From: Agarivorans sp. Toyoura001
Lineage (GTDB): Bacteria > Pseudomonadota > Gammaproteobacteria > Enterobacterales > Celerinatantimonadaceae
NCBI RefSeq assembly: GCF_005405585.1
Contig: NZ_BJEQ01000001.1
Coordinates: 496,001 to 560,000 of the forward strand
Reading direction: 5' to 3'
DNA: 64,000 bases
The notes under the pieces are model-generated. The model worked only from the letters and a program-made list of their open reading frames with translations, was not told the origin of the DNA and did not search any database. Every line of letters begins with the position of its first letter. Position 1 is the stretch's first letter. Below, piece by piece: positions 18,261 to 26,632 of the stretch. A program made the position numbers and the translations under genes.

Positions 18261-18965
18261 ATGGAAGCTTGGTTAGAAGAACAATTCTGCTTGTTAGAGA
18301 CTCAAGGTTCTAGCGATGCCTTTTTTAAAGAGTTATCAAAAATTACCAATGCTTTAGGTTTTGATTTTTGTGCGTATGGCTTGCGAGTTCCTTACCCCCT
18401 ATCTGCCCCTCGTACAGAAATGCTCAATAACTACCCCACCATCTGGCAGCAGACCTACCAGGCCAAAAATTATTTAACGGTAGATCCTACTGTTCATCAT
18501 GGAATGAGCTCACAGTTGCCGATTGTATGGAGCGACCAAGTTTTTTCTCAAGCGCCTGAATTAATGGAAGATGCTCGCGCTTTTGGATTGGAGTATGGTT
18601 GGGCTCAGTCCTCTCGCCAAGCCAACGGAACCGTTGGAATGCTCACATTAGCTCGCTCCGCAGACATGCTTACCCCCGCAGAACTAGAACGTTACCGCTA
18701 TCAGTTATTATGGTTAACTCAGGTTGCCCACCATGGTCTTTCTTCACGAATTACCACTGAGAAAATAGACATGCCTGATTTAAGCATGCGCGAGTTAGAA
18801 ATGCTGAAATGGACTGCCGACGGTAAAACCGCTGAAGAAATTGCCACCATTCTTAATATCACGGCTCGCACTGTTAATTTTCATATTAGTCAGGCTATGC
18901 GAAAGCTCGATGTAGTAAATAAAACCGCTGCAACAGTAAAAGCCGCCTTAATGGGCATGATTTAA
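18261..18965 (+). CDS. LuxR-family quorum-sensing transcriptional regulator
   Basis: The 234-residue protein has an N-terminal autoinducer-binding domain (about residues 15-160) and a C-terminal LuxR/GerE helix-turn-helix (LSMRELEMLKWTADGKT to NFHISQAMRKL, about 172-225). The AHL-pocket residues typical of the family appear in order: Trp and Tyr (IWQQTYQAKNY), Asp-Pro (VDPTVHHG) and Trp (PIVWSDQ). It should bind the AHL made by the upstream synthase and act at a lux box. AGGAGA precedes the start at 18261. A stable hairpin lies just after the stop. Confidence 0.95.
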   Translation: MEAWLEEQFCLLETQGSSDAFFKELSKITNALGFDFCAYGLRVPYPLSAPRTEMLNNYPTIWQQTYQAKNYLTVDPTVHHGMSSQLPIVWSDQVFSQAPELMEDARAFGLEYGWAQSSRQANGTVGMLTLARSADMLTPAELERYRYQLLWLTQVAHHGLSSRITTEKIDMPDLSMRELEMLKWTADGKTAEEIATILNITARTVNFHISQAMRKLDVVNKTAATVKAALMGMI

Positions 18966-19017
18966 GAGAATAGCTGAACCTAGAGAGTCATCAGCTCTAA
19001 TCTAATATGCTCAAAAC

Positions 19018-19053
19018 AGCTAGGCTTCAATTGTTAAAAATCAAAGCCTAGTT
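19018..19053 (+). terminator. Hairpin downstream of luxR (weak terminator candidate)
   Basis: CTAGGCTT (19020-19027) and AAGCCTAG (19044-19051) form a perfect 8-bp stem, extendable by an A-U and a G-U pair, around a 16-nt A/T-rich loop. No long T-run follows, so termination would be weak or the hairpin stabilises the mRNA end. Confidence 0.45.
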
Positions 19054-19104
19054 GGCATTAGCTCACTATACTTTAGCGGTTTTTAACTGGCTTACGATTT
19101 CATA

Positions 19105-19770
19105 ATGACTTTAGATTTTCACTCCACACTGTATCAATTTGGCTTAATTGCGGTTTTTGTATTTGCTTTAACGGGGGCTTTAGCCGCTGCCAAACGCGAG
19201 CTAGATATATTAGCCTTTGTATTTGTTGGTATCGTCACCGGCATTGGTGGCGGCACGATTCGTGATTTACTGCTACGTACAGACCACATATTTTGGATAG
19301 CCGATCCAAGCTACTTAACTGTGTGCATTGTTGCCTCGGTAATGACTTACTTCTTTGCCCATTGGGTAATCAAAATTGACCGCATCTTGCTGTGGATGGA
19401 CGGTGCAGGCATTGCATTGTTTGCAGTATTAGGCACCAGTAAAGCCTTAAGTTATGAGGTTTCGCCTTTGGTAGCGATATTGATGGGAGTGATTAGTTCA
19501 ACCCTAGGCTCGGCCATTCGAGACTTAATGCTACAGACCAAGCTAGTGATATTTGAACCGGAAATTTATGTAACAGCCTGCCTGTTAGGCAGTGTTAGTT
19601 ATGTTGTGCTGGGGTATTTTGAAGTACCAGAGTTAACCAATATATTGCTATCGAGTGGGGCAGCCTTTTTGTTGCGCATTCTAGCCATTGAGCTGGACTT
19701 AAGGTTTCCCAGTTTTACACTATCGAAGCTGCAAAACCGGGAAATTCGTAAACAACAACACAAGCCTTAA
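19105..19770 (+). CDS. TRIC-family cation channel protein (YicG/UPF0126)
   Basis: The 221-residue protein has about seven membrane helices in two repeats. Each repeat carries the Gly-rich signature: TGIGGGTIRDLLL (about 48-60) and SSTLGSAIRDLML (about 133-145). This is the prokaryotic TRIC channel family, which forms trimeric monovalent-cation pores; the physiological role in bacteria is unsettled (osmotic or potassium balance, or glycine transport, have been suggested). It ends 4 bp inside the convergent serA gene. Confidence 0.9.
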   Translation: MTLDFHSTLYQFGLIAVFVFALTGALAAAKRELDILAFVFVGIVTGIGGGTIRDLLLRTDHIFWIADPSYLTVCIVASVMTYFFAHWVIKIDRILLWMDGAGIALFAVLGTSKALSYEVSPLVAILMGVISSTLGSAIRDLMLQTKLVIFEPEIYVTACLLGSVSYVVLGYFEVPELTNILLSSGAAFLLRILAIELDLRFPSFTLSKLQNREIRKQQHKP

Positions 19771-20945
19771 GCGTGCTCTCCAATCGCATTCACATGGAAT
19801 ACATGCTCTACGCCGGCAATGGCGTCTAACAAGCTTTGGGTGGCAGGCGTGGCAATATCCATCAAGGTATAAGCAATATCGTTACGGCTCTTGTTCAACA
19901 TATCGATAACGTTAATATCCATGTCTGAGAGCAAAGCTAATACATTGCTGAGTACTTTGGGTACATTATCGTTAGCAAAAGCGATACGGAAGCCCTCAGT
20001 GCGGCTGAGCTTAATATTAGGAAAGTTTACAGAGTTGTGAATGTTGCCATTCTCTAGGAAATCAATAAGCTGCCTAGCCGCCATCACCGCGCAGTTTTGT
20101 TCTGCTTCGTTGGTACTAGCACCTAAGTGCGGCAGCATAAGTACTTGCGGATGATTCAACAAAGCAAGGCTTGGGAAGTCCGTTACATACTGCGCTAACT
20201 GCTGTTGCGACAAAGCGGTTAATAAGGCGTCTTCATCCACAATGCTACCGCGAGCAAAATTAAGTAACACTGCGCCACGTTTTAGCGACGCTAAGTTATC
20301 ACTATTAATTAGCCCTGTTGTATTTTTGTTTGCAGGTACATGAATAGTGACGTAATCGCTCAGCGCTAATAAATCTTTTAATTCATCAGCACACTCAACA
20401 TCTGATGACAAACGCCAAGCAGCTTGAACACTAAGTGCCGGATCAAAGCCGACAACCTTCATCCCTAAAGCTAAAGCAGCATGCGCAACTTCAGCGCCAA
20501 TAGCCCCTAGGCCAATGACACCGAGGGTTTTCCCGGTTAGCTCAGAGCCCACAAAACGCTTCTTTTCACCTTCAACAGTCAGTTGCAAGGCACTGGCATC
20601 TAATTCGCTATCAAGGCTATTGATAAAACTAAGGCCCGATGCAATATTTCTAGCACTTAATAACATGCCACCCAACACCAACTCTTTAACAGCGTTAGCA
20701 TTAGCACCTGGGGTATTAAAAACAACGATGCCCTGTTCGGAGCAACGCTGAATGGGAATATTGTTAACGCCCGCTCCGCAACGCGCCAAGGCTTTAACTT
20801 CTGTTGGAAAGTCATAGTCATGTAAATTAGCGCTGCGCAGCATAATAGCGTCTGGCGCAGCTTGGCCCTCGGCCACTTGGTAGCGCTCAGTAAAACACGC
20901 CAACCCTTGTTGGTGAATATTATTAATGGTCCGAATATTCGGCAT
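19767..20945 (-). CDS. serA: D-3-phosphoglycerate dehydrogenase with ACT domain
   Basis: The 392-residue protein has a D-2-hydroxyacid dehydrogenase fold with the NAD site LGVIGLGAIGAEVAHAA (about residues 140-156), the catalytic Arg in FARGSIVDE, and the His in MLPHLGAST. The C-terminal 75 residues (NVPKVLSNVLALLSDMDINV...) form a short ACT domain for serine feedback. It oxidises 3-phosphoglycerate in the first step of serine synthesis. It is the short 390-residue type, not the 410-residue E. coli type. It sits 81 bp downstream of serC on the same strand, forming a serC-serA unit. Confidence 0.93.
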   Translation of the reverse strand: MPNIRTINNIHQQGLACFTERYQVAEGQAAPDAIMLRSANLHDYDFPTEVKALARCGAGVNNIPIQRCSEQGIVVFNTPGANANAVKELVLGGMLLSARNIASGLSFINSLDSELDASALQLTVEGEKKRFVGSELTGKTLGVIGLGAIGAEVAHAALALGMKVVGFDPALSVQAAWRLSSDVECADELKDLLALSDYVTIHVPANKNTTGLINSDNLASLKRGAVLLNFARGSIVDEDALLTALSQQQLAQYVTDFPSLALLNHPQVLMLPHLGASTNEAEQNCAVMAARQLIDFLENGNIHNSVNFPNIKLSRTEGFRIAFANDNVPKVLSNVLALLSDMDINVIDMLNKSRNDIAYTLMDIATPATQSLLDAIAGVEHVFHVNAIGEHA

Positions 20946-21026
20946 ACAGTTTCTCCCTAAACAACAAATCTTGTGTTTTCCGTGACAAACTGCAGCACGA
21001 AAATGTATTAATTTTTTACATTACGC

Positions 21027-22142
21027 TTATAAGCACACCTGCCGATAAGCCCACGCTAGCCATGGCATAAAGCGACTTAAATCTTCTTGCTCTACCGTAG
21101 CGCCACACCAAATACGCAAGCCCGCTGGCGCATCGCGATATGCCCCTATATCAAACGCCACCTGCTCTTGGTCGAGTAAAGCAATAATGCTTTTAACTTG
21201 ATCGCTACTCGCCTTCAAGGTTAGACATACACTGGTATTAGATAAGATTTCGGGTTGTTGAGCTAAAAAGCTAATCCAGTCATTTTCGGCTACAAACTGC
21301 TTTATGACTTCGAGGTTTTGTTGGGATTTTTTGATGCTGGCACTGACTCCCCCGAGCGATTCCACCCACTGGAGGGCATCGACATAGTCCGCCACACATA
21401 ACATCGACGGCGTGTTAATCGTTTCGCCTTTGAATATACCTTCAATGAGTTTCCCTCCCTGGGTTAATCGAAATACTTTTGGCATTGGCCAAGTAGGTTG
21501 ATAACTTTCTAAGCGCTCAACTGCCCTAGGGCTGAGAATAATCACTCCGTGAGCCCCCTCTCCGCCTAAGGCTTTTTGCCAGCTATAAGTTACTACATCT
21601 AACTTTTCCCATGGCAATGGCATAGCAAATACCGCTGAGGTAGCATCACAAATTGTTAAGCCACTGCGCTGCGAATTGATCCAATCACCATTAGGCACAG
21701 CCACACCCGAGGTGGTGCCATTCCATGTAAAAATGCAATCGTTGTCAGGATTCGCTTGGTTCATATCTGGCAACTGACCATAGTCACTGCTGTAGTGATT
21801 AACCTGCTCCAACTTAAGTTGCTTGGTCACGTCGGTAAACCAACCTTTGCCAAACGATTCCCAGGAAAACAAATCTACCGCTTTCTCGCCCAACAGTGAC
21901 CACATCACCATTTCCATTGCGCCAGTATCAGAACCGGGAACGATGCCTACACGGTAACCTTCTGGAAGGTCTAATAATTGATGAGTTAACTCAATGGCTT
22001 GAGCCAATTGTGCCTTACCAATCTTACTGCGGTGTGAACGCCCCAAAGCATCGTTGTTTAATTGTTCGAGCTGGTAGCCGGGTCGTTTAGCACAAGGCCC
22101 AGATGAAAAATTTGGGCAATTGGGTTTTAACTGCGGTTTCAT
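21027..22142 (-). CDS. serC: Phosphoserine aminotransferase, alpha-type
   Basis: The 371-residue class V aminotransferase contains NFSSGPCAKRPGY, LGRSHRS, GIVPGSDTGAMEM and the PLP lysine in VTYSWQKALGGEGAHG. These are the motifs of the type-2 (alphaproteobacterial/archaeal) SerC, unlike E. coli SerC. It converts 3-phosphohydroxypyruvate plus glutamate to phosphoserine. It is upstream of serA on the same strand, so the two steps are encoded together. A 292-bp spacer separates it from the divergent Nudix gene. Confidence 0.9.
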   Translation of the reverse strand: MKPQLKPNCPNFSSGPCAKRPGYQLEQLNNDALGRSHRSKIGKAQLAQAIELTHQLLDLPEGYRVGIVPGSDTGAMEMVMWSLLGEKAVDLFSWESFGKGWFTDVTKQLKLEQVNHYSSDYGQLPDMNQANPDNDCIFTWNGTTSGVAVPNGDWINSQRSGLTICDATSAVFAMPLPWEKLDVVTYSWQKALGGEGAHGVIILSPRAVERLESYQPTWPMPKVFRLTQGGKLIEGIFKGETINTPSMLCVADYVDALQWVESLGGVSASIKKSQQNLEVIKQFVAENDWISFLAQQPEILSNTSVCLTLKASSDQVKSIIALLDQEQVAFDIGAYRDAPAGLRIWCGATVEQEDLSRFMPWLAWAYRQVCL

Positions 22143-22434
22143 TGACTATCCTTGTAGGTGAATGCCAGTGGCAATAATGAAAATAAGCTAAAGGCAGTAT
22201 ATGCCAGAGTTCACGGCTAGAAAATGACCTAGCACCAGTTTTACTGTCCGTCAAAAACTTCAATACAATCAATGGAAAACCAAACAAAAATCAGAAAGTT
22301 AAACGGTAAAAACCTTCATCTCATAAACCTTCTCACTGTTTTAAACGTAAAATTCACCAGATAAAACTTATCAAATAGACAGGGCTTTTCATCGCTAATA
22401 AAGCTCGCTACTATCAATCAAATTGTCTTAGAAA

Positions 22435-22986
22435 GTGAGTATTCACCTGCCTACTCCTCGTTTTTGCCCTCAGTGTGGCCAAACTAGCTTAAAACAGCGA
22501 GATGCTAAAAAGTGGGCTTGTCAGCAGTGTCAATTTAGCTATTTTCATAATATGGCTTCCACCGCGGGAGCACTGATCATTGTTGAGCAAGAGCTATTAC
22601 TGGTAGAACGGGCGATTAATCCTAAAAAGGGATGTTGGGATTTACCGGGCGGTTTTGTTGAATACCATGAAAGCCTAGAGCAAGGTCTACAAAGAGAGCT
22701 AGAAGAAGAGCTAGGTTTACTCATTACCAGCCAACAACTGCAGTACTTTGGTTCTTATGCCAATCAATATCGCTATAACGAGGTGCTGTATCATACCTGC
22801 GATGCTTTCTTTATTTGCCAGTTAAGCCACAAACCTAATCTACACGCCAAAGACGATGTGGCCAGTTTGCAATGGCACTCTCTTAAAAAGCTGCCTTTTA
22901 ACAACATTGCTTTTAGTTCTGTTAATCAAGGACTTAATGATTTAGTTAAAAACCGTCCGCAACAGTTTACAAATAATTCACATTAA
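22435..22986 (+). CDS. Nudix hydrolase with N-terminal zinc ribbon
   Basis: The 183-residue protein starts at a GTG. Residues 12-33 hold a CxxC...CxxC zinc ribbon (FCPQCG, WACQQCQ). The Nudix box is canonical: G-x5-E-x7-REL-EEE-LGL from GGFVEYHESLEQ to EELGL (about residues 78-100). The zinc-ribbon Nudix layout occurs in NADH pyrophosphatase NudC, but this protein is shorter and lacks the NudC signature, so it is better called a general Nudix hydrolase acting on NDP-X or ADP-sugar compounds. No partner gene is obvious. Confidence 0.88.
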   Translation: MSIHLPTPRFCPQCGQTSLKQRDAKKWACQQCQFSYFHNMASTAGALIIVEQELLLVERAINPKKGCWDLPGGFVEYHESLEQGLQRELEEELGLLITSQQLQYFGSYANQYRYNEVLYHTCDAFFICQLSHKPNLHAKDDVASLQWHSLKKLPFNNIAFSSVNQGLNDLVKNRPQQFTNNSH

Positions 22987-23089
22987 ATTGATTTAGATCG
23001 CCCTCCTTTATCCATATATCTACTAAGGTTAATTTGCTTAAAAAGCAAACAACAAGAACTTCTAGCAGGAAGCCACAGAGGGTACAAAT

Positions 23090-24556
23090 ATGGACAACCA
23101 TCCCCGTAGTTCTAGTTTTATCACTGCCATTCTTACTTTGGCAGCAGCCTTGTGCTTGGTAATGTCATTTGCCACTAGCGCAGAACCTAAAGCCTTAGTG
23201 CTTAAACCATTTAAACAACTCAGTACGGAAAGCGCCGAATGTGCCGCTTGTCATAAAGAGAAAAATCCTTCCATTTACGCCCAGTGGGGGCGCTCCAAAC
23301 ACTATGGTGCTAACGTTGGCTGTTATGAATGCCACCAAGCGAGCCCTGAAGATAAAGACGCCATTACCCACGAAGGCCAAACCATTGCCGTTATTGTCTC
23401 ACCTAAAGATTGCTCAACTTGCCACAACCAAGAAGTGGATGAATTTGCCAAAAGCCATCACGCTAAGGCTGCTCAAATTATCGGCTCTTTAGATAACTTC
23501 CTCGCAGAAGTGGTAGAAGGCGCACTCACCTTTAACGGCCAATCACCAGCGGCAGTAAATGGCTGCTGGCAGTGTCATGGTTCAGAAGTAAAAGTATTAG
23601 AAAACGGTGATTTAGATCCCACCACTTGGCCAAATACAGGGATTGGTCGAATTAACCCAGATGGCTCCTTAGGGGCTTGTACGGCATGTCACCAACGCCA
23701 CGAGTTTTCCATGGAGCAAGCTCGCCGACCAGAAGCCTGTGGTAAATGTCACTTAGGCCCAGATCATCCACAAAAAGAAATCTATGAAGAATCGAAACAC
23801 GGTATTAATTTCTACGCCAATGTAAATCGAATGAACTTAGACTCGGCCAAATGGATAGTGGGTGAAGACTACGACGCAGCGCCAACCTGCGCCACTTGTC
23901 ATATGTCGGCAACCCGTGAGCTACCAGTAACTCACGATGTAGGCGATAGAATATCTTGGACACTACGCCCAGCCATTTCTGAGAAGATTGACGCCAAAGC
24001 GAAAGCTCAAGGCAAGGAAGTTAAATCTTGGGAAGCCCGTCGTGGCGACATGATGAATGTATGTGAATCTTGCCATACCAAGTCGATGGTTGATAATTTC
24101 TACCAGCAGTTCGACTCATTAGTTAACTTATATAACGACAAATTTGCTCGCCCCGGTAAAGAGTTGATGGACATACTGAAGAGCGAGAAAATGCTTACCG
24201 AAACAGCCTTTGATGAAGAGATAGAGTGGACATGGTTCTACCTATGGCACCACGAAGGTCGCCGCGCTCGCCACGGCGCAGCGATGCAAGCACCCGACTA
24301 CGTTCAATGGCACGGTATGTTTGAAGTCGCAGAGCGTTTCTATATTGAATTGGTTCCTCAGTTCCTAGAAACAGTAGAAAAAGCAGAGCACGCAGGCAAT
24401 ACCGAAGGTGCAGAAAAAGCCCGTGCAATACTGGCAGAAATTCTCGACCGACCAGAGCACGCTTGGTTTAGCGGCAATGAGCCCGAAGAGGTGAAAAAAG
24501 CGCGTAAAGAAGCGCAAGCATCCTTTAAAGCTCGCTACTTGAGTGAAAGCAAATAG
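23090..24556 (+). CDS. Octaheme hydroxylamine-oxidoreductase-like cytochrome c
   Basis: After a signal peptide (about residues 1-31) the 488-residue protein has eight CxxCH motifs: at about 51, 78, 108, 159, 197, 217, 267 and 325, followed by a heme-free helical C-terminal part (FYLWHHEGRRARHGAAMQ and DYVQWHGMFEVAERF). This number, spacing and tail match the HAO family. With the downstream NapC/NrfH-type tetraheme gene, the pair resembles HaoA-HaoC of epsilonproteobacteria, thought to work in the reductive direction (nitrite or hydroxylamine to ammonia) in the periplasm, fed by quinol. Whether a Tyr cross-links the catalytic heme, which marks oxidative HAO, needs a structural alignment. No nitrifier genes are present. 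Confidence 0.85.
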   Translation: MDNHPRSSSFITAILTLAAALCLVMSFATSAEPKALVLKPFKQLSTESAECAACHKEKNPSIYAQWGRSKHYGANVGCYECHQASPEDKDAITHEGQTIAVIVSPKDCSTCHNQEVDEFAKSHHAKAAQIIGSLDNFLAEVVEGALTFNGQSPAAVNGCWQCHGSEVKVLENGDLDPTTWPNTGIGRINPDGSLGACTACHQRHEFSMEQARRPEACGKCHLGPDHPQKEIYEESKHGINFYANVNRMNLDSAKWIVGEDYDAAPTCATCHMSATRELPVTHDVGDRISWTLRPAISEKIDAKAKAQGKEVKSWEARRGDMMNVCESCHTKSMVDNFYQQFDSLVNLYNDKFARPGKELMDILKSEKMLTETAFDEEIEWTWFYLWHHEGRRARHGAAMQAPDYVQWHGMFEVAERFYIELVPQFLETVEKAEHAGNTEGAEKARAILAEILDRPEHAWFSGNEPEEVKKARKEAQASFKARYLSESK

Positions 24557-24564
24557 CCACTAGG

Positions 24565-24582
24565 GGGAGCAGCAATGCTCCC
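24565..24582 (+). other. Intra-operon hairpin with GCAA tetraloop
   Basis: GGGAGCA (24565-24571) and TGCTCCC (24576-24582) form a perfect 7-bp stem closed by a GNRA-type GCAA loop, between the octaheme stop and the tetraheme ribosome-binding site. It lacks a T-tract. It may set unequal expression of the two genes by partial termination or mRNA protection. Confidence 0.6.
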
Positions 24583-24605
24583 GCCTTATTAAAGAGGATG
24601 CTGAT

Positions 24606-25172
24606 ATGACAAATAAACAGCAGGCAACTCGGTGGCAACGGCTTTGGGCTTGGCTCAAAAAACCACTCATTATAGGCATACCCATTGGTGTATTTGTGTT
24701 GGTACTGGGCTTAGCTTCAGTGCAAGGCAGCTTGGTCTTGTCTAGCACTAATGAGTTTTGTTTTAGCTGCCATTTAAAAATGGATACGATAGTGCAGGAG
24801 TACAAAGCATCAAGTCACTATGGGGACGGCAGCAATATCGCCGCTACTTGTGCAGATTGCCATGTACCCCACCCTTATTTTGAGATGCTCAAAGTTAAAA
24901 TTGCCGCCACCGCCGACATTTACCACATGATGGTAGGCACCATTACCAAGGAAAACTTTGAGGAGCATAGGCCAGCACTTGCTGAGACGGTATGGCGAGA
25001 TTTTCAAGCTAATGACTCAGCCAACTGCAGACATTGCCACCAGGGGGATAATTTTGATCTATCTACTCAGCCACAACGTGCTCGCTTAAACCACCAGCAA
25101 ATTGCGGCACGTGGTGAAACCTGCGTAGACTGCCACCAAGGCTTAACCCATAAGCGTATTGTTATAGAATAA
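24606..25172 (+). CDS. NapC/NrfH-family tetraheme cytochrome c (quinol dehydrogenase)
   Basis: The 188-residue protein has one N-terminal membrane anchor (about residues 19-40) and four CxxCH motifs (52, 82, 141, 173) in a periplasmic domain. NapC/NrfH proteins take electrons from the quinol pool and hand them to periplasmic multiheme reductases. It follows the octaheme gene by 49 bp with its own AGAGGA ribosome-binding site, so the two almost certainly form one complex, as in HaoC-HaoA and NrfH-NrfA. The four-heme size suits HaoC/NrfH, not the five-heme TorC branch. A terminator follows. Confidence 0.9.
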   Translation: MTNKQQATRWQRLWAWLKKPLIIGIPIGVFVLVLGLASVQGSLVLSSTNEFCFSCHLKMDTIVQEYKASSHYGDGSNIAATCADCHVPHPYFEMLKVKIAATADIYHMMVGTITKENFEEHRPALAETVWRDFQANDSANCRHCHQGDNFDLSTQPQRARLNHQQIAARGETCVDCHQGLTHKRIVIE

Positions 25173-25188
25173 CGCTATAAATATACTT

Positions 25189-25222
25189 AAGTCTTCCGAG
25201 CATCAGCTTGGAAGACTTTTCT
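25189..25222 (+). terminator. Intrinsic terminator of the multiheme cytochrome operon
   Basis: Stem AAGTCTTCC (25189-25197) / GGAAGACTT (25210-25218), extendable inward through CCGAG/CTTGG with one G-U pair, then a T-rich tail. It closes the octaheme-tetraheme unit. Confidence 0.85.
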
Positions 25223-25250
25223 TTCCCCCCCTTTACTCATCCGACCTCGT

Positions 25251-25829
25251 GTGTTAAAAATTTGTAAAAAGCAAACTAAGTACCCAATGAATCACTATTT
25301 TCGCTTGTTAAGCATGTTTATCCGCCATTGGTTTGGCAGCAAAACCCATCAAGATCCTACCGACGACTTTGTTATTTCGCTACGTGCATTGCCCTTAGAC
25401 TGTGATGCAAATATGCACCTCACTAACTCTCGCTACTTTAGCTTTGGGGACTTAGGTCGCATCGACATGATGCTCAAAACCAAGTTGGGATCAGTTGCCC
25501 TACAAAAACGTTGGCTAGGCGTGGTCAACGCGCAATCGGTCACCTATATTCGCCCAATTAAACCCATGAGCAAAATTGAGCTTCATAGCAAATTATTAGG
25601 TTGGGATGAGAAATATTGGTATTTTGAACATCGCTTTATTGCCAACAAAACCTTATATGCCAGCATACTGGTGCGCGGAGTATTTTTAAAAGGTAAAAAG
25701 CCAGTGCCAATGAGTGAATTACTCGGCTTGGTTGACTATACCGAGGCATCGCCAGAGCTGCCTTTGCGCGTGATTCACTGGAAGCAGCTGCTCTCAACTA
25801 AAAAACAAGAGTCACCCGCTTTAGCCTAA
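25251..25829 (+). CDS. Acyl-CoA thioesterase-like hotdog protein
   Basis: The 192-residue protein has the 4HBT/THEM6-type hotdog pattern: the LDCDANMHLTNSRYFSFGDLGR block (split here as LDCDANMHLTN and SRYFSFGDLGR), with Asp-x-Asn-x-His-x-x-Asn as the likely active-site region, then the long helix and beta strands through YWYFEHRFI. It probably hydrolyses an acyl-CoA or acyl-ACP thioester; the substrate is unknown. The ORF begins at a GTG (25251) without a clear ribosome-binding site. The ATG at 25287 (MNHYFRLLSM) is an equally plausible start. Confidence 0.78.
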   Translation: MLKICKKQTKYPMNHYFRLLSMFIRHWFGSKTHQDPTDDFVISLRALPLDCDANMHLTNSRYFSFGDLGRIDMMLKTKLGSVALQKRWLGVVNAQSVTYIRPIKPMSKIELHSKLLGWDEKYWYFEHRFIANKTLYASILVRGVFLKGKKPVPMSELLGLVDYTEASPELPLRVIHWKQLLSTKKQESPALA

Positions 25830-25909
25830 GAGGTTTTGCGACGCACAGAGTAAAATGAAAAAACCATCCTTTCTGCCATACTTGAGAAGGGATCGTTTTT
25901 GGATTTGCT

Positions 25910-26632
25910 ATGTTGCCACTCAATATCATTCTCACCTTAGCGTTCATTCTCAGCAGCGGCTTACTGAGTGGCACTTTACAAGCTAAAACGATTACTCTCG
26001 CCACAAGCAAATCGGTCCCACCTTACATCATTAAAAATAGCCAATCAGGCATTCAACTGGACATCATCAAACAAGCTTTTGAGTTAGCCGGGCATCAGGT
26101 CGATCAGGTTATTTTCACCTCAAATATTCGCGCCGAAAAGATGCTTAAACAACAAGCAGTTGATGCCATTGTTAACGCCCCCAATACTGTTCAACATAGT
26201 TTTCTCTCCGACCCCGTCATCTTTTATCACAACGTAGCAATTAGCCTGAGTAGCCAAGATGTAGATTTACAACAGATTAGTCAGCTTGCTAAGTACAAAC
26301 TACTGGCTTTTCAAAATGCAAAGAAGTACTTAGGCGAGCAATATGCTAACGCAGTTGCCCACGCTAAGTCTTATACAGAAGTGGCTAATCAATATGCTCA
26401 ACTAGAACGTTTATATCGCGGTCAAGTTGATGTAATCATTATGGATAAACGCATATTCTCTTACTTAAACAAGCAACGATTAAAGCAAAAAAAGCCCGTT
26501 AAAAAGGTTAGCTTTCATACTATTTTTGAACCCTCCCCTCGCTTATTAGGTTTTCATCAAGCAGCGTTACGCGACCAGTTTAATCTTGGTTTAAAACGAC
26601 TCAATGATCAGCGAGTTAAAGACTCCGAGTGA
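25910..26632 (+). CDS. Periplasmic solute-binding protein, family 3
   Basis: A signal peptide ending near LQA-KTI leads into a bilobal solute-binding domain (SBP_bac_3 type): ITLATSKSVPPYIIKNSQSG, LDIIKQAFELAGH and a hinge near RGQVDVIIMDKRI. The 240-residue length is normal. Orphan proteins of this type bind amino acids or similar small molecules. There is no ABC permease or sensor kinase next to it, so it may serve a distant transporter or a signalling system. It stands alone between the thioesterase and glgC. Confidence 0.8.
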   Translation: MLPLNIILTLAFILSSGLLSGTLQAKTITLATSKSVPPYIIKNSQSGIQLDIIKQAFELAGHQVDQVIFTSNIRAEKMLKQQAVDAIVNAPNTVQHSFLSDPVIFYHNVAISLSSQDVDLQQISQLAKYKLLAFQNAKKYLGEQYANAVAHAKSYTEVANQYAQLERLYRGQVDVIIMDKRIFSYLNKQRLKQKKPVKKVSFHTIFEPSPRLLGFHQAALRDQFNLGLKRLNDQRVKDSE

